A stretch of DNA of 64,000 nt from Paenibacillus cellulosilyticus (GCF_003182255.1 NZ_QGTQ01000001.1:62001-126000), one strand, 5' to 3'. Positions 44,891-55,718 are shown, counted from the stretch's first letter. Notes: generated by a model not told the origin, from the letters alone. Made by a program: numbers and translations.

Positions 44891-45625
44891 TTAGAGAGTA
44901 ACCCAACCGAATTTAATCGAGTGGATAACAGCTTGCGTACGATCGTCAACTTCCATCTTTTGCAAAATGCTGCTGACATGGTTCTTAACTGTCTTCTCGC
45001 TAATGAACAGAAACTCACCAATCGTCTTGTTGCTCTTGCCTTCGGCCATCAGACGAAGCACTTCCGCTTCACGACGCGTCAGCGGGTTATCTTCGCTTGC
45101 GATGAATTTCACGCCAGGCTCCTTGCTTGCTGCAGCAGCCGACACCGCACCCATCTCATCGAGATAGGTCATACGGCGCAGTTGGTTGATCAGCTTGCCC
45201 GTCACCTTCGGATGGATATACGAGTAACCATTCATGACAGAACGAATTGCATTAATGAGCGCTTCGGCCTCCATATCCTTCAGCAGGTAGCCAGTCGCTC
45301 CTTTACGAAGCGTCTCGAATACGTAGCTTTCGTCGTCATGAATCGATAGGATAATGACTTTAATCTCAGGGAACATATCACGCAGCCGCTCGGTCGCGAT
45401 GACACCGTTCTCAATCGGCATATTGATATCCATGAGTACGATTTCAGGCAGCGTGTGATTGCAAAATTCAAGCACTTGAATGCCGTTATGGCACTCTCCG
45501 ATAACTTCGATGTCGTCTTCCATATTCAATATGCGCTTCAGACCTTCGCGAAACAGCTGGTGGTCATCTGCGATAAGCAGCTTGATTCTTTTCTTCTCGC
45601 CTGGGGCTTTCTGTTCCATCGTCAT
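44891..45625 (-). CDS. degU: Two-component response regulator DegU
   Basis: DegU controls exoenzymes, motility, biofilm and competence. The receiver domain has [18 protein letters not shown] and phospho-acceptor Asp66 in [13 protein letters not shown]; the C-terminal LuxR-type helix-turn-helix is [39 protein letters not shown] choose ATG 45625 (244 aa), one base after the degS stop, with AAGGAG inside degS; the frame itself opens at 45649. Confidence 0.96.
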   Translation of the reverse strand: MTMEQKAPGEKKRIKLLIADDHQLFREGLKRILNMEDDIEVIGECHNGIQVLEFCNHTLPEIVLMDINMPIENGVIATERLRDMFPEIKVIILSIHDDESYVFETLRKGATGYLLKDMEAEALINAIRSVMNGYSYIHPKVTGKLINQLRRMTYLDEMGAVSAAAASKEPGVKFIASEDNPLTRREAEVLRLMAEGKSNKTIGEFLFISEKTVKNHVSSILQKMEVDDRTQAVIHSIKFGWVTL

Positions 45626-45626
45626 G

Positions 45627-46787
45627 TTACTCCTTTCTATCCTGTACATTAATGGGAATTAAGATCGTGATCTTCGTTCCCTGATTTTTATTTGATTCGA
45701 TCTCCATCCTCCCCTCCAGCAGCTCGACGCGTTCTCTCATTCCGATTAAGCCGAAATGTGCTCCATTGGTAGTTATCGGCTCCTGCTGGTCAACTTGAAA
45801 GCCAACCCCGTTATCCGATACAACAAATTTCACCAATTGAGCCTGATACGTCATCTCGAGGGACACATACGTCGCATTAGCATGCTTCATGACATTCGTG
45901 AAAGCTTCCTGGACGAGTCGATAGATGCCAGCCTCCATTGCCGAAGGCAATCGCATTTCTCGGCCGACGGTCTCGAAAGTGGTTCGAATCCTCGCTTTTT
46001 CCTCAAAGTCCTGCACATACTTACGCAACGTTGGGACTAATCCTAGATCGTCCAATGCCATAGGTCTCAGATTGAAAATGATTTTTCGAATCTCTTCTAA
46101 GCCGCTGCGCACCTGTGCCTTCAAGTCTATTAATTCGTGTTGCACCATTTGAAATTCCTGCTTTACAATCATTCTTTCTGCAATTTCCATCCTTAGAACT
46201 AGGTTCGCAAGCGACTGGGCTGGGCCATCATGAATGTCGCGTGCCATCCGCTTCCGTTCCTCTTCCTGCGCAAGAATGATTTTGAGTCCGATCAACTGGC
46301 GGTTCTTAGCCGATTCAAGAATTCGCGTCACATGATTGAGGTCACCCGACAAGTATTCGAGTACGACGTTAATCTGCGAATGAATCGTCTGTGCCCGTTC
46401 AATCGACAGATCAACGTTCTTCACTCGCTTCTGAAGCTCGTCGCGGCGCGCCTTCAACTGCTGCTCCTTCTCGGCGACTACAATTTTTTCAATTTGAATC
46501 TGCGTTGCCTTCTCGTAGGCAGCCTTAATGTCTTGCTCATTATATTTGACGAAATCGCGGCTCACTTCGGTCAAGCGAATGCGCGCCAACCGATACTGTC
46601 GTTCCAGCTCGTCCGCCTTATCAATAATATCGGACGCTTCTTTAATAACCGTATTCAGCTCAAGCTCCAGCATCTGCAGCTCATGGCGCGCTGATTCGCA
46701 AATTTCGAATATTTGTACTTTGCTGTCTTCCATGACATTAATCGCATTACTAATAATCTGATTAATATCATTAATCCGATTGTCCAT
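45627..46787 (-). CDS. degS: Sensor histidine kinase DegS
   Basis: DegS phosphorylates DegU. It is cytoplasmic with no membrane segment. The N-terminal half is a long coiled coil (about residues 20-170). The HisKA_3 phosphorylation site is ERKRMARDIHDGPAQSLANLVLRME, and the ATPase domain has EAFTNVMKHANATYVSLEM and VVSDNGVGF. At 386 aa it matches the family. It is followed immediately by degU. Confidence 0.96.
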   Translation of the reverse strand: MDNRINDINQIISNAINVMEDSKVQIFEICESARHELQMLELELNTVIKEASDIIDKADELERQYRLARIRLTEVSRDFVKYNEQDIKAAYEKATQIQIEKIVVAEKEQQLKARRDELQKRVKNVDLSIERAQTIHSQINVVLEYLSGDLNHVTRILESAKNRQLIGLKIILAQEEERKRMARDIHDGPAQSLANLVLRMEIAERMIVKQEFQMVQHELIDLKAQVRSGLEEIRKIIFNLRPMALDDLGLVPTLRKYVQDFEEKARIRTTFETVGREMRLPSAMEAGIYRLVQEAFTNVMKHANATYVSLEMTYQAQLVKFVVSDNGVGFQVDQQEPITTNGAHFGLIGMRERVELLEGRMEIESNKNQGTKITILIPINVQDRKE

Positions 46788-46844
46788 ATGTGCATCGGTT
46801 TCCTTTCTACGACGAAAGCTGCTTCAATTGTGGTAACTGCTACT

Positions 46845-46850
46845 ATTATA
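46845..46850 (-). promoter_or_regulatory. -10 box of degS-degU promoter
   Basis: TATAAT on the minus strand lies about 60 bases before the degS start. TTCCTT eighteen bases further up is the best -35 I can see, so the assignment is moderate. Confidence 0.4.
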
Positions 46851-46918
46851 GCAAATTTGCTTCTTTCCAAGGAAACCATTTTCATGCGCGTAAGTGGCAA
46901 TCTTCCTTTAGCTATCGC

Positions 46919-49672
46919 CTATTGTACCGTGACGGATTTCGTTGCACCATCCCAATTGACCGAAAGTCCCAATTGCTCGGAGATCAGCCGCAACGGTACC
47001 AATGTGCGACCATCGCGAATAAGTGGAGCCGCTGGCGCTGGTTGCCGGCTGCCGTTTGCAATCATCTCGGCGCTGCCGATCTGAAGCTCGAGCAGCTTGT
47101 CGCCACGAAGCACCGTTACTTTCTTACTCGTCTGATCCCAGGCTACCTCTGCCCCCATGGAATCTGCAATGAAACGAAGCGGAAGATACGTAACACCGCT
47201 TAGTACAATTGGCGCTGTATCCAGCTTAACCGCCGCTCCATTAACCGTTGCTGATTTCTTATCAATGGTCAGCTTAATGGCAGGACTCGTAAGCTCTGGT
47301 ACAACTGGCGGATAAAGCATCTGAATATCGTCGAAGGCGATTGCCCCCGTTGCAGCGCGCTCATCCTGATCCTGTGCAATATTCGCAACGTAGATCCGCT
47401 TGATTGTCAGCGGTGCCGTCAAACCGTAGGACGATAGATCGATCGTCAGCGTCTTCCAGCCAGACCAGTTAATGGACTTCGCCAAATCCACATACTGCAG
47501 CTTACCCGCTCCATCCTTCACTTCCATCCGCAGCCAGTTGAAGCTTTGATCGCCGTACACATCAAGCTGCATACCAGTAGGGGAGCCGCTAACTGACTTA
47601 CCTGTACCATTCAGAACGGCATATGCTGCAAGCGTCTTGCCATTGCCAATGCCGCTTGTGAAGTCATAGGATAGCTGCAGCGCCTTCGATGTTTCTTTGC
47701 CTTGGAGACCACTTACGATGGCAACTTTGCCCGCTGCGCCATCTGTTCCTTGGAACGTAATGCCATATCCAACATTCTCGAACGACTCCCACATTGTAGG
47801 AGCAGAGCCCTTCGTCAGCGTCAACATAACCGGATAACCGTCATAGCGTGCGATCGCATAGCCTGCCGCTGCGCCGTCGTTCACACTTGTAATCGAAATG
47901 ACGTTGCTGCTTGTCGTTGCTTTAAACCCTTTGAACTCCCACTTAATCGATTCGGGAGGAACTGTCAAATTTAGTCCGTCTTTCGTCGTAATTTTGACAT
48001 TTGCCGTTATATTCGTCCCAGCTGCCAGACCAGCTGCTGATGCGTCAATAGACATAGATGCAATCTGATCCGCTCCGATGACCGACACGGCCGATTCGCC
48101 CGTAATACCCGACGATGTAACGGTCACTGTACCCTTACCGCTCTTTAGCGCAGTGAACGTATTGCCTGCGAACATGCCGATCGACCCAGCAGACTTCCAT
48201 GTCTGCTGCAGCGCGCTTGCATCAACCGGGTTGTAGTAATTGTCATAAGCCTTCAGGCTAAAGGTTGTTGTCTGACCGATAAACAACGTGCTTGAGCCGC
48301 TTGGCACTAGCCCTTTCAGCGTACCTTGCGGCGCCGTGCTGAACACACCGATACCATTGGCTACCGGACGCAGGTATGTACCGCCCGTCGTTGGATGTGT
48401 CACCTTCAGTGCAAACTCACCAAGCGGTCGTTCTACCATCGTAGTGGAACCGCCGCCATCGAGGTTGACGCCTTTCCATACGCCAAGCCCAACCATTGCT
48501 TCCTGCAGCTCCTTCAGCGACATGCCGTTGCGGGTCGACGTTCCTTCCGCTGTGAAGAGCAGTACTTTCTTCGCATCCTTCGTATAGCCAACAGCCGAAC
48601 GATACACATTGCTGCCGCCGCTCACGCCTGTAATATCGCGCGAGAACGTCGCGGCTTTGCCCTGGTCTACAAGAATCGTATGCCCGCCAACCATCATCTG
48701 CATGGAGGAAGCGTCGATCTTCGCACCTGTCGTCTTCGAGACGAGATTATAGTCCGACGTTACAGCGGAGCCGACTGTCAGATGCTCACGAACAAACTGC
48801 GCAGCCGTACCATGCGCACGCAAAATATAGCCGTCTGCCGGCGGCTGGACGGTCAGCGACGTACCATCCGAAATTTGCTGCACGATGCCACCTGACACAA
48901 GCACCTCAGTTGGCGTTGTGCTGCTGTCCTTCGGATGAGTGTCTGCTGCCCAGGAATTCGTGTACAAGTAGATTGCGTTCTTGTGGCTTGGCTGCTTGTC
49001 CGGCTCTGTTGTGTACGCCGATTCGTTCATTCCTGCAATCGGAAAGGTCGTTCCGTCTGCAGCCGTTACTTTGCCATCGAAGCCATACAAATCGATAGAA
49101 GGTACTTTATCTTTGGAAACGCTGAAGGCATACATGCCCTGCAGCGCCATTGGTCCTGACATGAGCGTTCCGCTCGTAATTTGCGGTCCCATCGGCGAGC
49201 CCTCCGAAGAACTGCCCGTCTGGAATACGTCAGCGTTGATTGCTGCGATGGCGCCGCTTTCCTTCGCCATATTCAGTACGTTATTCAAGCTAGCGACCGT
49301 GTTGTTCTTCCCGCTTATTGCGTTCAATTGTACATAAGGATTCGTCAGATCGATCTCGATCACATGAATGTTAACCGTTCCGCTGCCCTTAGTCGGCGAC
49401 CATACATAATCGACCCGCTTCACGCCAGAAGCGATCATCTCCTGCTTCTGCTGCGTCAGCTTGGCATTGGCGGTCTTTATCTCAACAGCTGCCTGCGTCG
49501 TTTGTGTCTGCGATTGCGTGGTATCTGCCGCGTAGATGACAGCTCCTGATTGAAGCGGCTGAAGCAGCAGTACGCCCCCTAATGCTAGAATGACAAGTTT
49601 CGATACGCCACGTGTTGTTGTCGTCTGAAGGGTCTTGTTGTTCATGACCATTTTTTTACACAACTCTCCCAT
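46919..49672 (-). CDS. Exported phosphodiester glycosidase (NAGPA/DUF2233) with stalk domain
   Basis: A 917-aa secreted protein. A signal peptide (KLVILALGGVLLLQPLQSGAVIYA) leads to a phosphodiester glycosidase domain, about residues 75-450: NPYVQLNAISGKNNTVASLNNVLNMAKESGAIAAINADVF and VLLFTAEGTS...WKGVNLDGGGSTTMVERP are its marks. Ig-like and jelly-roll-like segments follow, then a C-terminal copper amine oxidase-N type stalk domain (YLPLRFIADSMGAEVAWDQ, LVPLRLISEQLGLSVNWDG). It probably cuts or remodels a wall-linked glycan. The exact start is uncertain among close in-frame ATGs. Confidence 0.85.
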   Translation of the reverse strand: MGELCKKMVMNNKTLQTTTTRGVSKLVILALGGVLLLQPLQSGAVIYAADTTQSQTQTTQAAVEIKTANAKLTQQKQEMIASGVKRVDYVWSPTKGSGTVNIHVIEIDLTNPYVQLNAISGKNNTVASLNNVLNMAKESGAIAAINADVFQTGSSSEGSPMGPQITSGTLMSGPMALQGMYAFSVSKDKVPSIDLYGFDGKVTAADGTTFPIAGMNESAYTTEPDKQPSHKNAIYLYTNSWAADTHPKDSSTTPTEVLVSGGIVQQISDGTSLTVQPPADGYILRAHGTAAQFVREHLTVGSAVTSDYNLVSKTTGAKIDASSMQMMVGGHTILVDQGKAATFSRDITGVSGGSNVYRSAVGYTKDAKKVLLFTAEGTSTRNGMSLKELQEAMVGLGVWKGVNLDGGGSTTMVERPLGEFALKVTHPTTGGTYLRPVANGIGVFSTAPQGTLKGLVPSGSSTLFIGQTTTFSLKAYDNYYNPVDASALQQTWKSAGSIGMFAGNTFTALKSGKGTVTVTSSGITGESAVSVIGADQIASMSIDASAAGLAAGTNITANVKITTKDGLNLTVPPESIKWEFKGFKATTSSNVISITSVNDGAAAGYAIARYDGYPVMLTLTKGSAPTMWESFENVGYGITFQGTDGAAGKVAIVSGLQGKETSKALQLSYDFTSGIGNGKTLAAYAVLNGTGKSVSGSPTGMQLDVYGDQSFNWLRMEVKDGAGKLQYVDLAKSINWSGWKTLTIDLSSYGLTAPLTIKRIYVANIAQDQDERAATGAIAFDDIQMLYPPVVPELTSPAIKLTIDKKSATVNGAAVKLDTAPIVLSGVTYLPLRFIADSMGAEVAWDQTSKKVTVLRGDKLLELQIGSAEMIANGSRQPAPAAPLIRDGRTLVPLRLISEQLGLSVNWDGATKSVTVQ

Positions 49673-49806
49673 CCGTAAAGTCTATTAATTATAGACTATG
49701 AAACGGGCGAAAAGTTACAGGCGATAGAATAACTCTATTAACCGATTCCTCTTACGAAAAATCGTCTATCAACGCGCTTGGCAGTTGATTTTTCACAAAT
49801 AAAAAA

Positions 49807-49843
49807 GATCTCCTCCAGATCGTCTACCGATCCGAAGGAGATC
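49807..49843 (-). terminator. Terminator of the 1444-aa SLH gene
   Basis: Arms 49807-49822 and 49828-49843 (GATCTCCT... and ...AGGAGATC) pair at most positions, and six T follow on the minus strand. Confidence 0.82.
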
Positions 49844-49859
49844 ACCGTACAAGCTGTAC

Positions 49860-52800
49860 CTATGTCTGGAGGAATCCAACGTAAGTCAGCATCCGTTGGA
49901 TCATAATCGTCGCTTCTGCACGCGTCGTATTCGACAGTGGTGCAAACGTCGTCGACGTTGTACCTGTAATCAAACCTGTGTAGACGGATTTCGCTACGTC
50001 CTGCTGTGCCCATTGGCTAATTGACTTCTTATCTTTGAAACGCTCCAGATAAGTAGATGTCGTCTGCGGCAGCGTAACAGCGCTGCCTACATATGACACC
50101 GCACGATTGAGCATTGCTGCTGCTTCCTGTCTCGTAATGTAGTCGTTGGGCTTGAATGTGCCATCCGAATTGCCCAGTACGATACCAGCCTTGGATGCTG
50201 CACCGATATATGCGGCGAGAGCCGTGCTAGTATTCACATCAGAGAATGCGGCTGCAGCGGCTTTGTCGCCGGCCAATCCAAGACCACGAGCGATAAACAT
50301 TGCAAACTCACCACGTGTAATTGGCTTGCTTGGCTCAAACTTCGACGTGCTGCGGCCCTCTACAATATATTTGTTCGCCATGAGCAGAATGCTCGTGTTT
50401 GCCCAGTGCGTTCCTGTATCACTGAACGTCACATTACCTTTAATAACGGCGAAGCTGCCGTTCACTTTGTTCATAAAGGTTACTTTCGAGCCACTGCCCT
50501 CTGCTGCTACCTGCGTTGGCACGTAGGAGAGAACACCTGTTGCCGGATCTACCCATACGACAGCCGTCTGACGGCCATTCAGTGATGTTGTCGTCGTGAC
50601 GCTGCGTGTTACGTACTTCGTGAGATCCGTCCATTCCTTCGTTGTGCCACCGGCTGTTACATCAAGCTCGAAATAAACCGGGTTCACATAAGTGACCGCA
50701 CCTGTACGGTTAATCGCACTTGTCAGGCTGTATGATAAGCTTGCGGTCTTGTCGATCTTAATCAACAGATAACCGGTTGTGCCGCCGACGCCTAGAGCCT
50801 TAACGATTTGCGTGTAATCCAATGCAGCGCAAGGGATTTCGTACGTGATATCCCCATACTTCACGGTGAACGTTGGTGTACCGCCAACGTTTTTCGCATT
50901 TTCCAGCGCCTGCAGCGGTATAGCAGCTAGACCTGCCTTTTCTGTATCACTGATGTTCAACTGTACCTTCGGCGCAGTCGAGTTGATTGAGCGAGCTGCT
51001 GTATACGCATTGTTCAGGCTTTCTTCAAGCACTGTGTATTGAGTAGCATACAGGCCGCCCGGAGACATAACGGAGCTGGTCGTATAATGGTCGCTTTGAA
51101 GAAGAATTGCCCCTTCTGGTGTCGCATCGAATGCTCCGCTTACAGTGTCCGATGTCGTCTGGTTCGACACAACGAGATCGCTGAACGAACTAACCAACAC
51201 ACTGGATGTGTTGCGTAAACCACTGGAGTCAGACGCATAGCTTACGGTTACCGTCGCATTCGCAGGAACTGACGTATATAACGTCAACGTTACGGCATAA
51301 CTGCTTACCTGCACGTTAGCAACTGGACTTACAACGCCTGCAACTTTGACCGTGAACTGGCTGGTCTTCGGAACATAAGACGTGTGCAGCGTTTCGGTGA
51401 AATAAAGTGTCAACGTCGTGTTAATGACAAACGCTGATGCTATTGTTGATGTGCTGCCTGTGTTAGTCGCCTGTACGCTGCTGAAGCTGCTTGCTAAGTT
51501 ACCGTTCAAATCCCGCAGTGCCACTGAGCCTGGAACATACGTGACAAGAACCGTCGACATACTCGCCAAAGAGCTCGACATCGCTAGCGTCACTTCATTA
51601 TTCGAAACCGTAACCGTACTGATCGTCTTCGCGACACCGTTCCCAATAACAGAATAAGAGGATTTCCCGGGAACGTACGAGTCACTCAGCCCTTCATTAT
51701 ACGTAAGAGTAACGTTCGATCCACTCACCGTAATGGACTGAAGTACTGGAGCGGTCGTATCGAGCACGTTGCTAATATAAAAATCGGTAAATGCCTGCAC
51801 CGCATTGCCGTTGACATCATAATACGGATATGAACCTGGCGTATAGCTTACCGATACCGCTGAACTCGATGAGACTGAAGCGTTCAATGTAATATACATG
51901 ATCGTTCCCGATACAGTAACGCTTGAAATCGAAACAGATGAACCTTTGACCTTTACTTTGATTTGACTATAGGCATAGGTGCTTGGCGTAGCCAATTGCG
52001 TATTAAACGTAAGCGTAATGGTTTTACCACTGAGTACACCGCTAACCGGTTTAGGAAGTGTCGTACTTAACGTATTCGTCACCGTCGTTCCTGATAGGTT
52101 CGCCGCAGCATTCCCTGATAGATCCTGCAGCGGACGAGTCCCTTTGGAATAGGTAACCTTAACTACTTGACCGTATATCGCGCCGCTTGCCAGCGTCAAC
52201 GTAACGGTCTTGCCAGACACCTGAACGAGCGTAACCGCACGCGACTCATCGTTGACCGTTACATAATAGTTGCCTGTCGACGGAACCGATGTTGAATCTA
52301 ACTCCTCATTGTATGTCAGTAGAATGGCAGAAGAGCCTGACATGACGGCACTGCTCAGCGTTGGCGCTGTACGATCGCTTCCGACCGTGCCGAATGCCCA
52401 TTGCACCGTGTTCTGAATCCCTGCGAATTTGTTGCCAGCTAGATCGGCCACTGCATCCTCATCCAGTTCTACATAATAACTGACCGAAGCAGTCAAATTC
52501 GAATCCGGTGTCAAAATGAGATTTCGTGGTTCATCCGGATCCAGCGATAAAGTCGCTTTAACCGCGCCTGATGTTGTACTAGCACGATGAATAATCGCAC
52601 TATCAGTGCTTTGAAGCAGCTGAATTGGCTCATTGAAAGTAATGATCAGCTTGGAATTGATCGCGACATTGTTCGCTCCATTCACCGGAGACAATGTCGA
52701 GATAATAGGAGCAGTCGTATCCGCCGTTACGCGGAAGCTCCACCCTGTCGTTGTCGATATGCCCGCATAATAATTGCCTGCCAAGTCACGGAACGCTTGT

Positions 52801-54194
52801 GAGCTAATTTGGACATAATACGAGGTATTCGTTACGAACGCATTGTGATCGATCGTAATCGTATTTGTACCCCCGCCTTTAACGTTCGAGGCAGTAATAG
52901 AAATCGTCTGGAAAGTCGCATTCGTACTGCTATTCTTAATGACAATGCTGCCACTGCTCTGATAAACCGGCTCATCGAACGTAATCGTCAGACTGTCTGT
53001 CGTTGAGGCCGTAACCGAACTGGTTGCAGGCGCTAGAGTGGTTACTTTAGGCGCCGTTACATCGGCGCCAGCGTTCGTCGAGAACGTCCAATCCGACGCA
53101 TTGCTGATTCCTTGGTAGACAATACTACCGGATACGAATGCACCTGCATCAATGAGCACATAATAGCTTTTACTTGCTTCAAAAGAAGTGTGTCGAATCG
53201 TGATTACATTCTGACTGATTGTTACTGCCGATGAAGTAACCGCGATCTGTTGAAATTGCGAATTATCGCCAATGCGCTTGATCGTAATGTTACCCGTGCC
53301 TTTGGTTAAAGAGGATACATTCGTTACAGTCAAGACTAGCTCGTCTGTGCTGCTTACACCAGTAGCATTGTTAGCTGGCGTATAGCTCACCGTCATTGGG
53401 GGCTGGGCTGTGGTGAACTTCCAGGTTGAAGTGCCGGAATAGGAATTGCCTGCACTATCTTTAAATGCCCCAGAAGGGATACTCACCGTGTAAGTGCTGG
53501 AAGCTTGCAGCTGGGTGTTAGGCACAATCGTAATCGTGCTGGTTCCGCTCCCGCTTACCGAAGACGAGCCAACATCAATACTTTGTGTATCTCCACTCGA
53601 ACGAGTGATCGTAATATTGCCACTTGCAGCATAAACCGGTTCGCTAAATGTAATGGTGAGCGCTGTTGTGAGCGAGACACCTGTCGCATTGTTAGCTGGC
53701 GTAAAAGTGGACGCCACAGGTACTGTGACATCGGCAGCGCTTACTGTGAATCGCCAAACCGTTGCATCATTCAATCCATCGAAGTTCGCACCATTAGACA
53801 CATTGACGAAAGCCCCTTGGTCAATGCGCACATAATACGATACTCCAGCAGTGAGCGTTGTTGGCATGGTGATCGTTGCTACATATCCTGATGAACTGAG
53901 TGAGACATTGGACGAAGTAGCAGAAATCGTATTGATTTCCTCGTTCGTATCCACTCTCCTCACATGGATATAAGCTGCTGACGAGCCTTTCACGACAGCC
54001 TCGTCGAACGTAATCTTCAAATTAACGTTGCTAGGGACGGCAGTCGCTCCATTGGCTGGATACGTACTTGCGATTACTGGTGCTGATGTTGCAGCTTCTA
54101 CTTGCTCGGACCAGCTTGTCCATGCAGGTATTCCTAGTTGCAGCATAAATACAATGACAATAATAAGGCTTATGCTTTTCCGATAATGTTTCAA
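49860..54194 (-). CDS. Surface protein with repeated Ig-like domains and C-terminal SLH domains, 1444 aa
   Basis: After a signal peptide (SISLIIVIVFMLQLGIPAWTSW) come about five Big_5-type repeats of roughly 110 residues, with recurring STYPANGATAVP, NNATGVS and KITFDEAV/LTITFSEPVY blocks. A set of related repeats (TLTYNEGLSDSYVPGK, YFTETLHTSYVPKT) follows up to about residue 1000. Three SLH domains (about 1250-1440: WANTSILLMANKYIVEG, PITRGEFAMFIARGLG, NDYITRQEAAAMLNRAV, TTRAEATIMIQRML) anchor it non-covalently to the cell wall polymer. The start is TTG 54194. The adhesive or enzymatic role is unknown. Confidence 0.88.
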   Translation of the reverse strand: MKHYRKSISLIIVIVFMLQLGIPAWTSWSEQVEAATSAPVIASTYPANGATAVPSNVNLKITFDEAVVKGSSAAYIHVRRVDTNEEINTISATSSNVSLSSSGYVATITMPTTLTAGVSYYVRIDQGAFVNVSNGANFDGLNDATVWRFTVSAADVTVPVASTFTPANNATGVSLTTALTITFSEPVYAASGNITITRSSGDTQSIDVGSSSVSGSGTSTITIVPNTQLQASSTYTVSIPSGAFKDSAGNSYSGTSTWKFTTAQPPMTVSYTPANNATGVSSTDELVLTVTNVSSLTKGTGNITIKRIGDNSQFQQIAVTSSAVTISQNVITIRHTSFEASKSYYVLIDAGAFVSGSIVYQGISNASDWTFSTNAGADVTAPKVTTLAPATSSVTASTTDSLTITFDEPVYQSSGSIVIKNSSTNATFQTISITASNVKGGGTNTITIDHNAFVTNTSYYVQISSQAFRDLAGNYYAGISTTTGWSFRVTADTTAPIISTLSPVNGANNVAINSKLIITFNEPIQLLQSTDSAIIHRASTTSGAVKATLSLDPDEPRNLILTPDSNLTASVSYYVELDEDAVADLAGNKFAGIQNTVQWAFGTVGSDRTAPTLSSAVMSGSSAILLTYNEELDSTSVPSTGNYYVTVNDESRAVTLVQVSGKTVTLTLASGAIYGQVVKVTYSKGTRPLQDLSGNAAANLSGTTVTNTLSTTLPKPVSGVLSGKTITLTFNTQLATPSTYAYSQIKVKVKGSSVSISSVTVSGTIMYITLNASVSSSSAVSVSYTPGSYPYYDVNGNAVQAFTDFYISNVLDTTAPVLQSITVSGSNVTLTYNEGLSDSYVPGKSSYSVIGNGVAKTISTVTVSNNEVTLAMSSSLASMSTVLVTYVPGSVALRDLNGNLASSFSSVQATNTGSTSTIASAFVINTTLTLYFTETLHTSYVPKTSQFTVKVAGVVSPVANVQVSSYAVTLTLYTSVPANATVTVSYASDSSGLRNTSSVLVSSFSDLVVSNQTTSDTVSGAFDATPEGAILLQSDHYTTSSVMSPGGLYATQYTVLEESLNNAYTAARSINSTAPKVQLNISDTEKAGLAAIPLQALENAKNVGGTPTFTVKYGDITYEIPCAALDYTQIVKALGVGGTTGYLLIKIDKTASLSYSLTSAINRTGAVTYVNPVYFELDVTAGGTTKEWTDLTKYVTRSVTTTTSLNGRQTAVVWVDPATGVLSYVPTQVAAEGSGSKVTFMNKVNGSFAVIKGNVTFSDTGTHWANTSILLMANKYIVEGRSTSKFEPSKPITRGEFAMFIARGLGLAGDKAAAAAFSDVNTSTALAAYIGAASKAGIVLGNSDGTFKPNDYITRQEAAAMLNRAVSYVGSAVTLPQTTSTYLERFKDKKSISQWAQQDVAKSVYTGLITGTTSTTFAPLSNTTRAEATIMIQRMLTYVGFLQT

Positions 54195-54271
54195 AACTCA
54201 TCCACTCCCAGTAAGACAGTCGTACCTATTTTGTCGGTATACAGGAAAGGAAAGTTTAGGTTAACTCGAAA

Positions 54272-54300
54272 AAACCGAATCGCAAATTGCGATTCGGTTT
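54272..54300 (-). terminator. Terminator of metK
   Basis: AAACCGAATCGCAA (54272-54285) and TTGCGATTCGGTTT (54287-54300) are a perfect 14-bp stem with a single-base centre, followed by six T on the minus strand. Confidence 0.88.
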
Positions 54301-54327
54301 CATTTTGTATATCAAGCTGTCAAGCAA

Positions 54328-55530
54328 TTAGCTCAGTGCACCTGCTTTAAGTAGATCCGCTTTATCAACGCGTTCCCATGGCAAATCGATATCTGTGCGG
54401 CCGAAGTGGCCATATGCTGCTGTTTTGCCATAGATCGGACGGCGAAGATCGAGCATCTTAATGATGCCAGCTGGACGAAGGTCGAAGTTTGCTTTGATCA
54501 CCTCAACAAGCTTCTCTTCGCTAACTTTACCCGTACCGTACGTATCAACGTTGATCGATACCGGCTGCGCTACGCCGATTGCGTAAGCAAGCTGGATTTC
54601 GCATTTGTCCGCGAGGCCTGCAGCTACGATGTTCTTCGCTACATACCGTGCTGCGTATGCTGCCGAACGGTCAACCTTCGTTGGGTCTTTACCGGAGAAT
54701 GCGCCGCCGCCATGACGTGCATAACCGCCGTACGTATCAACGATGATTTTACGACCCGTAAGACCTGCGTCACCTTGAGGTCCGCCGATTACGAAACGGC
54801 CCGTAGGGTTGATGAAATATTTCGTTTGCTCATCGAGCCATTCTGTAGGAACGACTGGTGCAATAACATGTTCACGAATGTCTGCTTGGATTTGTTCCAG
54901 TGCAACTTCTTCAGCATGCTGCGTCGAAACGACAATCGTATCGACACGAACTGGTTTTCCATCGACATACTCGATCGTCACCTGCGTTTTGCCATCAGGG
55001 CGTAGGTAGTCCAGTTGACCATTCTTACGGACTTCAGCCAGTCGACGTGCGATACGATGCGACAATGCGATAGGAAGCGGCATCAACTCTGGCGTTTCGT
55101 TCGTCGCGAAGCCGAACATAAGCCCTTGGTCGCCTGCTCCGATATCTTCATTCTCTTGCTGTACGTCCTTGCCTTCACGCGATTCAAGAGCAGCGTTAAC
55201 GCCTTGTGCGATATCTGCTGACTGCTCATTAAGCGACGTTAAGACGGCGCAAGTGCTGGAGTCAAAACCGTATTTGGCACGTGTGTAGCCGATTTCCTTA
55301 ATCGTGCGGCGAACGATTGCAGGGATATCCACATAGTCCGCACTACTGCTGATTTCGCCGATAACAAGTACGAGTCCCGTAGCTACCGAGACTTCGCACG
55401 CAACGCGTGCGTTCGGATCCACCTCAAGAAATGCGTCTAGTACTGCATCTGAGATTTGATCGCAGATCTTATCTGGATGCCCTTCTGTAACGGATTCCGA
55501 AGTGAACAAATGTCTGCCTTTCAACGACAT
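54328..55530 (-). CDS. metK: S-adenosylmethionine synthetase
   Basis: MetK makes S-adenosylmethionine from methionine and ATP in the cytosol. Family motifs are [21 protein letters not shown], the ATP-binding [16 protein letters not shown], and [23 protein letters not shown] with the catalytic lysine region. The 400-aa length is exact for the family. SD is TAGGAGG. The leader upstream has stems that could mask this SD; it has no S-box. Confidence 0.98.
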   Translation of the reverse strand: MSLKGRHLFTSESVTEGHPDKICDQISDAVLDAFLEVDPNARVACEVSVATGLVLVIGEISSSADYVDIPAIVRRTIKEIGYTRAKYGFDSSTCAVLTSLNEQSADIAQGVNAALESREGKDVQQENEDIGAGDQGLMFGFATNETPELMPLPIALSHRIARRLAEVRKNGQLDYLRPDGKTQVTIEYVDGKPVRVDTIVVSTQHAEEVALEQIQADIREHVIAPVVPTEWLDEQTKYFINPTGRFVIGGPQGDAGLTGRKIIVDTYGGYARHGGGAFSGKDPTKVDRSAAYAARYVAKNIVAAGLADKCEIQLAYAIGVAQPVSINVDTYGTGKVSEEKLVEVIKANFDLRPAGIIKMLDLRRPIYGKTAAYGHFGRTDIDLPWERVDKADLLKAGALS

Positions 55531-55535
55531 CTCAA

Positions 55536-55656
55536 CAACCTCCTAAACCTTGTACTTTATTATGCACAATAATTGCGATATGCCTACATGAGAAAACCTC
55601 TATCGAGGTCTCTCGAAGATGAGCGACCGCGTTTAGAGGTTGGTTTTATCGCAAAT
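55536..55656 (-). promoter_or_regulatory. Structured metK leader, candidate translational riboswitch
   Basis: On the transcript, P1 pairs TTGCGAT (55648-55654) with ATCGCAA (55573-55579); P2 pairs AACCTCTA (55634-55641) with TAGAGGTT (55595-55602); P3 is TCGAG-AGAC-CTCGA (55603-55616). The P2 5' strand, CAACCTCTAAAC (55631-55642), can instead pair with the SD region GTTTAGGAGGTTG (55536-55548), twelve pairs with one bulged base. So SD-masking and P2 are mutually exclusive. I see no S-box consensus. Confidence 0.55.
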
Positions 55657-55718
55657 AGGAACGTCTGTCCTCACATTCATGCCTTAGTGAAACTAAACTT
55701 TCCTATGTGGTAAAAAAT

